A stretch of DNA of 64,000 nt from an uncultured Alphaproteobacteria bacterium. Lineage in GTDB: Bacteria > Pseudomonadota > Alphaproteobacteria > Thalassobaculales > Thalassobaculaceae. The stretch is taken from assembly GCA_937776645.1 (NCBI GenBank), contig CALMRI010000043.1, positions 44,062 through 108,061 on the forward strand, in the 5' to 3' direction. The translations under genes and the position numbers were made by a program. This document shows, one piece after another, positions 26,710 to 34,736 of this stretch (position 1 is the first letter of the stretch; every line of letters starts with the position of its first letter). The notes under the pieces were generated by a model, which worked only from the letters and a program-made list of their open reading frames with translations, was not told the DNA's origin and ran no database searches.

Positions 26710-28988
26710 TGAGCACGGGGAAAACCGATTATAAGTGGGTTGGTACCCGAACGATCCGTCCGGACGGCCATGATAAGGTTACCGGCCGGGCCAAGTTCGG
26801 TTCCGATTTCTCGCTTTCCGGGATGATCCACGGTCGGGTGCTGCGTAGTCCGCACGCCCATGCCCTGATCAAATCCATCGACACCTCCGCCGCCGAGGCG
26901 CTTGCCGGCGTCAAAGCGGTGATCACCTCTAAGGACTTCAAGGACCAGCCGTCCGAGCTGATCCCGGCCGGTGAGGCGATGGTCAATTACAAGGACATGA
27001 CCCGTAACGTCATGGCCCGCGAGAAAGTGCTGTACGACGGTCACGCTGTGGCAGCGGTCGCTGCAACCACGGTTGAAATCGCCGAGGCGGCGCTTGAATT
27101 GATCAAGGTTAACTACCAGGTTCTGCCGCATGTCATCGATGTTGATGAGGCGATGGCCGACAATGCCCCAATCCTGCATGACGACCTGGTTCCGGTCGGC
27201 ATGGACGCCAAGGGGCCGACCAACATTGCCAAGCGGGTAGAGTTCACTCTCGGCGACGCCGCCAAGGGCTTTGAGCAGGCCGATGTGATCATCGAACGGT
27301 CCTATTCGACCGCCGCTGTTCACCAAGGGTATATCGAGCCTCATGCAGTTGTTGCCTCGGTGGCCGAGGATGGTCAGGCACAGATCTGGTGCTGCACACA
27401 AGGACAGTTCATGGTCCGCACCTTCGTTGGCCAACTGCTCGGCATGGCGACCTCGTCAATCCGTGTTACCCCGTCGGAAATCGGCGGCGGTTTCGGCGGC
27501 AAGACCGTGGTATATCTGGAGCCTCTAGCCACCCTACTTTCGAGCAAGGTCGGCAAGCCGGTGAAGATGATTATGTCTCGTGAGGAAGTGTTCCGGGCCA
27601 GCGGGCCAACCTCGGCGAGCACGATGACCTACAAGATCGGTGCGACCAAGGCCGGCAAAATCACCGCCGTCGATGCCACGCTGAAACTGCTCGCTGGAGC
27701 TTTCCCGGGGTCACCGGTGCAACCAGCCGCCATGTGCGCAGTCGCACCCTATGACGTCGAGAATGTTCATATCGTCGGTTACGACGTCGTGGCAAACCGC
27801 CCAAAAGTGGCGGCTTACAGGGCTCCCGGTGCACCCATCTCGGCTTTTGGTGCGGAAAGTATCATTGACGAACTGGCTAAGGAATTGGGCCTCGACCCGC
27901 TTAAAATGCGCCAATTGAACGCCGCCAAGACCGGCACTAAAGCTGCTTATGGACCGACTTTCCGCAACATTGGTTACCAAGAGACCCTTGACGCAGCCGT
28001 GGCGCATGATCACTACAAGGCGCCGTTGGGTCCGAACCAGGGACGCGGTGTCGCGTCCGGCTTCTGGTTCAACATCGGCGGTGAATCCAGTGCCACGGTC
28101 AACATCAACGAGGACGGCACGGCGGTCGTGATTTCCGGAAACCCGGATATCGGCGGCTCCCGCGCTTCCCTGGCAATGATGGCGGCCGAGGAACTGGGCA
28201 TCGACTACCATGACGTGCGCCCGATCATTGGCGACACCGCGTCGATCGGTTACAACTTCCTCACCGGCGGCTCCCGCGTCACTTTCGCCACTGGTTTGGC
28301 GGTCGTCGAGGCAGCCCGTGATGCCGTGCGGCAGCTCTGTGAGCGGGCCGCTAAAATTTGGGAAGTCGATGCCGAGGGTGTGATCTGGGACGATGGACAT
28401 GCCAAGCCGGCCAGCACCAATGTCGGTGAGTTCGACCCGCTTTCCCTAGCTCAGCTTGCCGCGCAGGCGGCCAAGACCGGCGGCCCGATCAGCGGCCATA
28501 ACGCCCAGAACGTGCAAGGAGCCGGACCCGGCTTCGCGACGCATATCTGCGATGTTGAGGTTGACCCGGAAACCGGCCATGTCACCGTACTCCGCTACAC
28601 CTCGATCCAGGATGTCGGCCGGGCCATTCACCCGTCCTATGTTGAGGGTCAAATCCAGGGTGGCGCCGCTCAGGGCATCGGTTGGGCCCTGAACGAGGAG
28701 TACATCTACAACGCCCAGGGAAAGCTCGATAATCCTGGCTTCCTTGACTATCGGATCCCGGTCGCCTCCGACCTACCGATGATCGAAGCGGTGATGATCG
28801 AGGTGCCCAACGATCGCCATCCCTATGGTGTTCGTGGTGTTGGCGAAGTGCCTCTAGTTCCGCCGATGGCCGCGGTGGCTAATGCCATCGAGAGTGCTAC
28901 GGGCGTCCGGATGGAAAACCTGCCGATGTCACCGCCGCGAGTTCTTGCGGCGATTGATGCGGCACAGCTTCGTCAAGCTGCCGAGTAA
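26709..28988 (+). CDS. Molybdenum hydroxylase large (molybdopterin) subunit
   Basis: A 759-residue catalytic subunit of the xanthine-oxidase family. Cofactor motifs are TQGQFMVRTFVGQLLG, EIGGGFGGKTVVYLEPLATL and, near the end, GVRGVGEVPLVPPMAA, with the conserved base glutamate (GVGE). The active-site loop reads AAYRAPGAPISAFGAES. True form-I CO dehydrogenase has AYxCSFR and form II AYRGAGR, so this is not a CO dehydrogenase despite the gene order. It probably hydroxylates an aldehyde, N-heterocycle or aromatic CoA ester. The ATG at 26709 overlaps the preceding stop; the 26616 start lies inside coxS-like coding DNA. A MoaD-like gene follows after 17 bases. Confidence 0.92.
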   Translation: MSTGKTDYKWVGTRTIRPDGHDKVTGRAKFGSDFSLSGMIHGRVLRSPHAHALIKSIDTSAAEALAGVKAVITSKDFKDQPSELIPAGEAMVNYKDMTRNVMAREKVLYDGHAVAAVAATTVEIAEAALELIKVNYQVLPHVIDVDEAMADNAPILHDDLVPVGMDAKGPTNIAKRVEFTLGDAAKGFEQADVIIERSYSTAAVHQGYIEPHAVVASVAEDGQAQIWCCTQGQFMVRTFVGQLLGMATSSIRVTPSEIGGGFGGKTVVYLEPLATLLSSKVGKPVKMIMSREEVFRASGPTSASTMTYKIGATKAGKITAVDATLKLLAGAFPGSPVQPAAMCAVAPYDVENVHIVGYDVVANRPKVAAYRAPGAPISAFGAESIIDELAKELGLDPLKMRQLNAAKTGTKAAYGPTFRNIGYQETLDAAVAHDHYKAPLGPNQGRGVASGFWFNIGGESSATVNINEDGTAVVISGNPDIGGSRASLAMMAAEELGIDYHDVRPIIGDTASIGYNFLTGGSRVTFATGLAVVEAARDAVRQLCERAAKIWEVDAEGVIWDDGHAKPASTNVGEFDPLSLAQLAAQAAKTGGPISGHNAQNVQGAGPGFATHICDVEVDPETGHVTVLRYTSIQDVGRAIHPSYVEGQIQGGAAQGIGWALNEEYIYNAQGKLDNPGFLDYRIPVASDLPMIEAVMIEVPNDRHPYGVRGVGEVPLVPPMAAVANAIESATGVRMENLPMSPPRVLAAIDAAQLRQAAE

Positions 28989-29005
28989 GACGGGAATAGC
29001 CAAAA

Positions 29006-29257
29006 ATGGCCCGGGTGGTGCTGACCGATTCCTTGAGCAAGCAGTTCACAAAAGGCGCAAGCGAATTTGTTATCGTTGCGTCTACGGTGCGCAAGCTGAT
29101 CAGGGCATTGGACCAGCAATATCCGGGCCTCGGCGCCCAGGTTGAAGGCGGATTCCTTTCCGTCGCCATTGACGGCGAAATCTACCAGGACGCCTTTCTG
29201 GAAGAGCTCCAGGAAGACAGCGAAGTAGCCTTTCTACCGGCAATTCGCGGTGGCTGA
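29006..29257 (+). CDS. MoaD/ThiS-family ubiquitin-like sulfur carrier
   Basis: An 83-residue protein with a beta-grasp pattern (MARVVLTDSLSKQFTKGASE, a central helix TVRKLIRALDQQYPG, then GGFLSVAIDGEIYQDAF) and the C-terminal tail LPAIRGG. The terminal Gly-Gly is what E1-like enzymes adenylate and thiocarboxylate in MoaD and ThiS. The sequence is not that of the standard molybdopterin-synthase MoaD. Its place directly after a molybdenum hydroxylase suggests a dedicated role with that enzyme, for example in cofactor sulfur insertion, but this is inference. No E1 or MoaE partner is nearby. Confidence 0.8.
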   Translation: MARVVLTDSLSKQFTKGASEFVIVASTVRKLIRALDQQYPGLGAQVEGGFLSVAIDGEIYQDAFLEELQEDSEVAFLPAIRGG

Positions 29258-29277
29258 CGGGCGATATCAACGCCTCG

Positions 29278-30036
29278 CTAAAGCAGCAGCGAGCGCCCGA
29301 GTATCCAGCCTCCAAGAATCAATAAAGCGATAAAGAAAATTCGCCGGAACCGCGCTTCGGGTAGCCGGTTGCGCACGCGCCGCCCCAACATCATGCCCAG
29401 CACCGCTGGCGCTACAGCTGCAATCGAGAGCAGCCCAAGCTCTGTCGGCATGAACCCGCGTCCCCCCAGCGAGAGACCGAGCGCCAGGGTGGCGACGGTG
29501 AAACAGATGCCCATCGCCTGGACCAAACCATCTTTCCCGAGCCCCAGAGCTTGCAGATACAGAACGCCGGGTACCACGAAAGTACCGGTGAAGCCGGTCG
29601 AAATCCCCGTCGCCACGCCGACAAGGGGCGACAGCCAAATCTCCCAGCGGCCGGGCGGCGAAATTTGCCGGGTAAACAGGCTGACGCTAGCATAGACGAT
29701 CAAGACACCGCCCAGCATTGCCGAGAGCACCGCACCGTCACTGCGAAGCATCACCCCAGTGGCGAACCAGGTGGTCACACAGATCATCGTCAACATCGGC
29801 CAAATGCGCTTCAACAACGCCAGCAATTGGCCGCCGGACGCTCCCTGCCAGAAATTGGTGGCCACTGACGGCACCAGCAATAACACCATGGCTTCCTTCA
29901 GGTCGAACACCGCCGCGATCAGCGCCAGCGATATGGTTGGCAAACCAAGCCCGACCACACCTTTAACCATACCGGCGAGGAAATAAACCAACAGGACATA
30001 GCCGATTAACTCAGGAGGCAAGGCCGACGCCCCCAT
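29278..30036 (-). CDS. TauE/SafE-family membrane anion exporter
   Basis: A 252-residue integral membrane protein with about eight hydrophobic segments. It opens LPPELIGYVLLVYFLAGMVK, then GVVGLGLPTISLALIAAVFD, the conserved glycine-rich first repeat of the family. A second repeat begins LVGVATGISTGFTGTFVVPG. Relatives export sulfite, sulfoacetate or other organosulfonates. The ATG at 30036 is chosen as the first before the hydrophobic region; no strong ribosome site is visible, and 30087 is possible. It converges with the MoaD-like gene with 20 bases between them. The substrate cannot be deduced. Confidence 0.85.
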   Translation of the reverse strand: MGASALPPELIGYVLLVYFLAGMVKGVVGLGLPTISLALIAAVFDLKEAMVLLLVPSVATNFWQGASGGQLLALLKRIWPMLTMICVTTWFATGVMLRSDGAVLSAMLGGVLIVYASVSLFTRQISPPGRWEIWLSPLVGVATGISTGFTGTFVVPGVLYLQALGLGKDGLVQAMGICFTVATLALGLSLGGRGFMPTELGLLSIAAVAPAVLGMMLGRRVRNRLPEARFRRIFFIALLILGGWILGRSLLL

Positions 30037-30095
30037 GGCTGAGATTGATAGTTGCAATGCTGGCGGTGTCGTCGTGCCGGCCCGCAATCTCGTTC

Positions 30096-30312
30096 ATCGC
30101 CCAATACGCGGTGCCGTTCAACACCCCGAGACCTGACGCCAATAGTGCTTCACGAAATGATCCATCATCCGGTTGACAACTTTCCAGTTAACGTCCCGCG
30201 AGTAGCCCTCCTCGCCGAGCAATGCTTCGGGCTAATGTTGTCTTAGTCCCCAGAACACCTCGTCAACCGCCGATGCGTCGGCGCGTGATCCGCTTGCATC
30301 TCGCGTTGCCAT
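30096..30312 (-). pseudogene. Possible short decayed reading frame, family not recognised
   Basis: Between the exporter and the aldolase gene, an ATG at 30312 (minus strand) opens a frame that hits TAG after 26 codons and then continues PEALLGEEGYSRDVNWKVVN and RMMDHFVKHYWRQ before another stop. The amino-acid composition is protein-like, and the in-frame stop suggests a decayed gene end, perhaps of a periplasmic binding protein, but I cannot identify it. Nothing else is seen in 30037-30391. Confidence 0.25.
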
Positions 30313-30391
30313 AACCAAATCCTAGTGGGGTTCCCCGTCAGACAACAAACAAGCGCGCACCGCACAGGCCTGGTGGCGCAACCGGGCTTTC

Positions 30392-31198
30392 TCACACGCG
30401 ATAGTCATCCATCCCGGCGCGCTGCAATTGGCGGAGCAATGCCGGCCACTCCAGGCCAACCTCGATGAAGCCGCCGGAGCCGTACATCTTTAAACCTTGG
30501 GCAATTGATTTCTTCTGTGTTGCCTCGGACAAGGACGTCAGACTGGCGCCCCCGGAAAGCGCATCGATCTGTTGGCGGCACGCGGTCTCAATTCGGTACA
30601 TCCAGACGAACGCCTCGCCGACCGTCTTGCCAACCGTCATCAGGCCGTGGTTACGCAGGATCAGCACCCGTTTGTCGGCCAGATCCCTGACGATCCGGGG
30701 TTGCTCTTCGGCCTCCAGCGCCGGGCCTTCGAAATCGTGGTAACCCGTCCAACCCATAACCGTCAGCGCCTTCTGGCTTGCCGGCAGGAGCCCCTGCTCC
30801 TGCATGGCGACCGCCGTGCCGAAGCGGCTATGGGTGTGAATGACGCAATTATGGTGGGCCGCGGACAGATGAATCGCGCCGTGAATGATGAAACCGGCTG
30901 GATTAAGCGGATAGTTAGCGTCGCCGATCACCGCCCCTTCCCGGTTTACCTTGATCAACGACGAGGCGGTGATCTCATCGAAGAACATGCCAAATGGATT
31001 GAGCAGAAAATGCTCCTCAGGGCCGGGAACCCGCAGCGAGAAATGAGTGTTGTTGAGATCAGTCCAACCGTAAAGCGCGGCCAACCGGTACGCCGCCGCC
31101 AAGGCGCAGCGCGCCTCCCATTCATCCTTGGACATGCCGGCGGGAATTTTCTCCGCCGCCGGTTCTACCTTGTCCAGCATCTTCGCCTCCTTGCTCAT
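30392..31198 (-). CDS. Class II aldolase/adducin-family protein
   Basis: A 268-residue metal-dependent protein of the fuculose-phosphate aldolase/adducin fold. Zinc ligands are visible in CVIHTHSRFGTAVA (HTH pair, about residues 119-121) and LRNHGLMTVG (about residue 181). The N-terminal WTDLNNTHFSLRVPGPEEHF is the typical substrate-pocket region. Members of this branch are often annotated only as aldolase-like, and several act outside sugar metabolism. The preceding divergent gene is a VOC-domain protein. ATG 31198 is the only sensible start; residues 1-22 are variable. Confidence 0.88.
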   Translation of the reverse strand: MSKEAKMLDKVEPAAEKIPAGMSKDEWEARCALAAAYRLAALYGWTDLNNTHFSLRVPGPEEHFLLNPFGMFFDEITASSLIKVNREGAVIGDANYPLNPAGFIIHGAIHLSAAHHNCVIHTHSRFGTAVAMQEQGLLPASQKALTVMGWTGYHDFEGPALEAEEQPRIVRDLADKRVLILRNHGLMTVGKTVGEAFVWMYRIETACRQQIDALSGGASLTSLSEATQKKSIAQGLKMYGSGGFIEVGLEWPALLRQLQRAGMDDYRV

Positions 31199-31341
31199 CG
31201 CGCTAGTACCGTAGATGGCTTAATCTATACAATCGCTGCTCGCAAGGAATGTCCGAATTGTTCCAAAGTCAATGCAACGAGGCTCGAAGAGTAAAGCGTC
31301 TAGAATGAGATACTGGCACCATACCAGGGATTAAGGAGAAG

Positions 31342-32274
31342 ATGATGGATGGATATGACCTGGCCTATGTCGCGCTCGCAGTGCGCGATATTCAGGGAAC
31401 CAGCGACCTTCTCGGTGATGATCTTGGCTTGGAGCGCCTGTCGATCGCCGGACCCGGAGGTGCGGTCACCGCCTACGGTGTCGGCGGCACTGCTATCCTC
31501 CTGTTCGGGGTCGGTGATCCATTTTTGAATTCCGATCGGGCCGGCGTCGACCACATTGCATTTGCCGCCGAGAACCCGGGCACCGCGGCTGAAGTTTGCG
31601 ACTTCTCCGGTTCCGCGACACCCAGCGCCGGATTGGCCGGCGGGGAACAGGTGACCCTGGAACGCCAGGCGACAGCGGGAGTGACCACCCGGTTTTCAAC
31701 CCCGCTTAGCCTTTCCGGCCCGGTGACCCGGCGGGTTGAGCGGATCGATCATCTGGGCATTGCCTCGGCCAACAATCGGACCGCCGAGGCGGTCTTCGCC
31801 GGCCGGATCGGCCTGCCGGTGGAAAGCCGTCAGACCGACATGGAAGTGCGGATCGCGGTCGAAAGTTTCACCTCTGATAAATATGGCGTGGTTTACCGGA
31901 ACCGTGCGCCGGAGCCGGTTGGCGGCCTGCGAGTTTCGTTCCTGACGACAGGCGATTGCGAATTGGAGTTCCTGCAGAATTTTGATTCTCGGCACAGCAC
32001 CGAGGTCCAACATGGAACCTCGGGAAACACCAAGCAGGATCAAGGCGCAATCGGCAGCTACGTGACTAAATATGGCGCCGGGCTGCACCACATCGCGCTA
32101 AAGACTCCGAATATCGATGAAGTACTGGCGCATCTCGGCGCCCGAGGATGCCGCCTGATTGACCTAAAGGGCCGACCGGGCTCGCGTCAGGCGCTAATCG
32201 GTTTCGTGCATCCCGCGGCCTTTGGCGGGGTGCTGATGCATTTTGTGCAACGTGAGGAACTCGAAGATGCTTAG
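31342..32274 (+). CDS. Two-domain VOC (glyoxalase/dioxygenase fold) protein
   Basis: A 310-residue protein with two vicinal-oxygen-chelate halves. The first starts YDLAYVALAVRDIQGTSDLL and closes with GVDHIAFAAENPG. The second starts RVERIDHLGIASANNRTAEA and includes GLHHIALKTPNIDEVLAHLG and GGVLMHFVQRE. His and Glu residues in these blocks are the expected metal ligands. The sequence is near methylmalonyl-CoA epimerase and hydroxyphenylpyruvate-dioxygenase-like proteins, so epimerase, dioxygenase or lyase activity are all possible. An AAGGAG at 31333-31338 serves either ATG 31342 or, with better spacing, ATG 31345. The downstream hydratase gene overlaps its stop, implying joint function in CoA-ester metabolism. 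Confidence 0.8.
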   Translation: MMDGYDLAYVALAVRDIQGTSDLLGDDLGLERLSIAGPGGAVTAYGVGGTAILLFGVGDPFLNSDRAGVDHIAFAAENPGTAAEVCDFSGSATPSAGLAGGEQVTLERQATAGVTTRFSTPLSLSGPVTRRVERIDHLGIASANNRTAEAVFAGRIGLPVESRQTDMEVRIAVESFTSDKYGVVYRNRAPEPVGGLRVSFLTTGDCELEFLQNFDSRHSTEVQHGTSGNTKQDQGAIGSYVTKYGAGLHHIALKTPNIDEVLAHLGARGCRLIDLKGRPGSRQALIGFVHPAAFGGVLMHFVQREELEDA

Positions 32275-33040
32275 AACCGAGCGACGCGGTGGGGTCGAAA
32301 TCCTGACCATCGACCGCCAGCAAGCTGGCAATTCAATCAGCAGCGATCTGACAACCGCGCTATTGGAAACCCTGGAGCGGTTAGCCGGGGACGCGAAACT
32401 GCACTCGGTGGTAATCACCGGCGGTGGTGACAAGTTTTTCTGCACCGGCGGCGACGTCAAGGAATACCGGACCATCGAGAACGCCGAGGCGCTGAACAGC
32501 CATTTTGAGCGGACCCGCCGGGCCATGGACCTGATCGAAGCTTTGCCGGTGCCGGTGATCGCCGCGGTCAATGGCTATGCGCTGGGCGGCGGTGGGGAAA
32601 TCATGCTGTGCTGCGATCACCGTATCGCCGACGAACGCGCCCAGATCGCCTGGCCGCAATCCCGGCTCGGCATCATTCCCGCCTGGAACGGCATCGACCG
32701 CTTGGTGCGCGATTGTGGCCCCCGCGTCGCCTCGCGTCTTATGATGACAGGGGTTCGGATCGACGCCAGTGAAGCACTCAAGCTCGGTATCATAGACCAT
32801 GTGGCGCCAGCCGGTACGGCGCTGGAACGTGCCTTGGCGCATAGCGAATTGCTCGAAGCGGTGGCCCCTATGGCGTTGCGGGCGACCAAACAGGTGATTA
32901 AGGCGACCGGCACGATGACCCCACAGGAAGTTCGCGATCTCCAACGCGGCGTCTTCGCCGATCTCTGGTTCAGCCAAGACCACAAGGAAGCAGAAGCCGC
33001 CTTCGCCGAGAAACGGGCCCCAATCTTCACGGGACGCTGA
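32267..33040 (+). CDS. Enoyl-CoA hydratase/isomerase family protein
   Basis: A 257-residue crotonase-fold enzyme. It begins MLRTERRGGVEILTIDRQQA; oxyanion-hole regions are DKFFCTGGDVKEY and AVNGYALGGGGEIMLCCDHR. The positions of the two hydratase glutamates read GGGGEI and, further on, PQSRLGIIPAWNGIDRLV, where the second glutamate (usually PE.xLG) is replaced by glutamine. It may therefore be an isomerase, hydrolase or lyase rather than a standard hydratase. The ATG at 32267 overlaps the end of the VOC gene. Confidence 0.88.
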   Translation: MLRTERRGGVEILTIDRQQAGNSISSDLTTALLETLERLAGDAKLHSVVITGGGDKFFCTGGDVKEYRTIENAEALNSHFERTRRAMDLIEALPVPVIAAVNGYALGGGGEIMLCCDHRIADERAQIAWPQSRLGIIPAWNGIDRLVRDCGPRVASRLMMTGVRIDASEALKLGIIDHVAPAGTALERALAHSELLEAVAPMALRATKQVIKATGTMTPQEVRDLQRGVFADLWFSQDHKEAEAAFAEKRAPIFTGR

Positions 33041-33098
33041 TCTTACGGGAGGCGTTGATCCAACCCATACGCTCCGCTCCGCCAAACCCATAGTTTTC

Positions 33099-33251
33099 CC
33101 CGTCATCCCTCCGAAGGAAGGGAGCCATTCCCCAGCGGTTATCGAAGGTGTGAGGTTGTAAAATTTCAACACAAAAAACCAAGAATTCCAACTCGTGGAA
33201 TGGCGCCCGCCCTACGCCTGCCCTCGTGGAAGCCGAGGGGTGAGGTGACGG
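33099..33251. repeat. Palindromic dispersed repeat, copy 2
   Basis: It begins CCCGTCATCCCTCCGAAGG with a small internal hairpin and reads on to GCCATTCC. It ends with GGAATGGC and, 40 bases later, GGTGACGG, the inverse of the beginning. It is related in sequence and layout to 24918-25045. It lies between the convergent hydratase and FAD oxidase genes. Confidence 0.6.
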
Positions 33252-33307
33252 TGATCTTTTGATCGAATCGTTGAAAAAGTGATCAAAACCACTCTGTCAT
33301 ACCAGCT

Positions 33308-34603
33308 TCATTTTTCAAAAAATCGCTCCAGACAAAACGGTGTCATGTCGACTGTGCTCGGGGCGCCGGTCAACATTTCCGCCGCGAGTTTGCCGGCGCC
33401 CGGGCCAATGCCAAAGCCGTGGCCGCTAAAGCCCGTGGCCAGGTGAAACCCAGGCAATTCAGCCACCGCTGCGATGACCGGGACCGCATCCGGAGTGACA
33501 TCAATCATCCCGGCCCAGGTCTCGACAATCTCAACGTCCTTCAACTGCGGAAACAACCGACGCAGGTTCGCTGCCGCTTCACCGAGAATTTTCTGGCTTG
33601 GCATCGGGTTCATCACCCGGGTTTCTTCAAACGGGCTGGGGCCATCCAGATTCCAACGCCGGGGCGTCATCAGCTCGGTATAAAACCGATGATCCAAGCG
33701 CAGCCGCAGGCGTTGACGCTCGGCCTTGAACGCGGGCATGAACTTGCTCATCCAGCGCAAAGTATCCGGCACGATCGGCGCCTCGGTCGCGGCGCCATGG
33801 GCAACGGTATAACCGCCATCCCGGCGTCGCCGAAAAGCCACATCACGGGTCCAGATCGCATGCTCCGTCACCAGTGGCGCCGGCCCGGTGCGCAGCACCG
33901 AAGAGCGTACTTTAAGTTGCGGCAAGATGATCCCATGGCGAGCGCAGAACAGCGACGACCACGCCCCGGCGGCGCAGAGAACGGTATCAGTTCGGATCCG
34001 CCCCAGCTCGGTGACCACGCTGGAAACCCTACCGGCTTCGGTCTCCATTCCGCGCACCGCGCATTGGGTAAAAATTTTCACCCCCAGTCGCCCGGCGACG
34101 CGGGCCAGGGCGGGCGCCGCCAGGCTCGGCTCGGCACGGCCATCGCTTGGCGTATGAAGCGCCGCGATCCAATGTCCGGTAGCGCCCGGCAACCGCTGAT
34201 CAATGTCACGTCGGGACATCAGACGGGTATCGATTTGATATTGCTTGGCGTGCTCCAGCCAATCTTCGTAAGCCGCGACCTGTTCCTCATCATCGGCAAG
34301 ATAGAAGACACCACTCTGCTTGAAACCGACATCCTCCCCGATTTCCGCCGAGAGGCCACGCCACAGTTTTAGGCTCTCGATGATCATCGGTATTTCCGCC
34401 GGGTCCCGGCCCTGCTGACGTACGAACCCCCAATTGCGTGAAGATTGCTCGCCGCCGACCCGACCCTTTTCGCAAAGGACGACCGACACCCCCTGCTTGA
34501 CCAGATAATACGCCGCCGCGGCTCCGACGATCCCGGCGCCGATGATCACGACATCGGCCCGGGCCGGGAGTTTACGGTCATCGCTGGCTTGGATGTTTGT
34601 CAT
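33308..34603 (-). CDS. FAD-dependent oxidoreductase, DAO family (sarcosine/D-amino acid oxidase-like)
   Basis: A 431-residue flavoenzyme. The dinucleotide fold ADVVIIGAGIVGAAAAYYL is at residues 16-34, followed by EKGRVGGEQSSRNWGFVRQQ, which resembles the SoxB/DadA covalent-flavin loop region. The C-terminal VIAAVAELPGFHLATGFSGH, then GFGIGPGAGKLAAEML, is the conserved second FAD contact. Substrates in the family are N-methyl or D-amino acids; the exact one is unknown. No alpha, gamma or delta sarcosine-oxidase subunits are nearby, so a monomeric enzyme or dehydrogenase is likely. It stands alone, with the start at ATG 34603. Confidence 0.88.
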   Translation of the reverse strand: MTNIQASDDRKLPARADVVIIGAGIVGAAAAYYLVKQGVSVVLCEKGRVGGEQSSRNWGFVRQQGRDPAEIPMIIESLKLWRGLSAEIGEDVGFKQSGVFYLADDEEQVAAYEDWLEHAKQYQIDTRLMSRRDIDQRLPGATGHWIAALHTPSDGRAEPSLAAPALARVAGRLGVKIFTQCAVRGMETEAGRVSSVVTELGRIRTDTVLCAAGAWSSLFCARHGIILPQLKVRSSVLRTGPAPLVTEHAIWTRDVAFRRRRDGGYTVAHGAATEAPIVPDTLRWMSKFMPAFKAERQRLRLRLDHRFYTELMTPRRWNLDGPSPFEETRVMNPMPSQKILGEAAANLRRLFPQLKDVEIVETWAGMIDVTPDAVPVIAAVAELPGFHLATGFSGHGFGIGPGAGKLAAEMLTGAPSTVDMTPFCLERFFEK

Positions 34604-34736
34604 GTAGCCAATCCAGAGTCAGTGGCAAGGCCTTCAGTCTGCACGCTCACTGAAATCCTACGCCATCGTCAACGTGAGGCAAACCGATTACATACGCCAG
34701 TCAGGCATGGCAATCAGCCAGATAGGCAGGCGTTGA

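Noticed and set aside
25355..28988. Carbon monoxide dehydrogenase (coxMSL)
   Set aside because: Gene order fits, but the large subunit has AYRAPGAP instead of the AYxCSFR (form I) or AYRGAGR (form II) loop.
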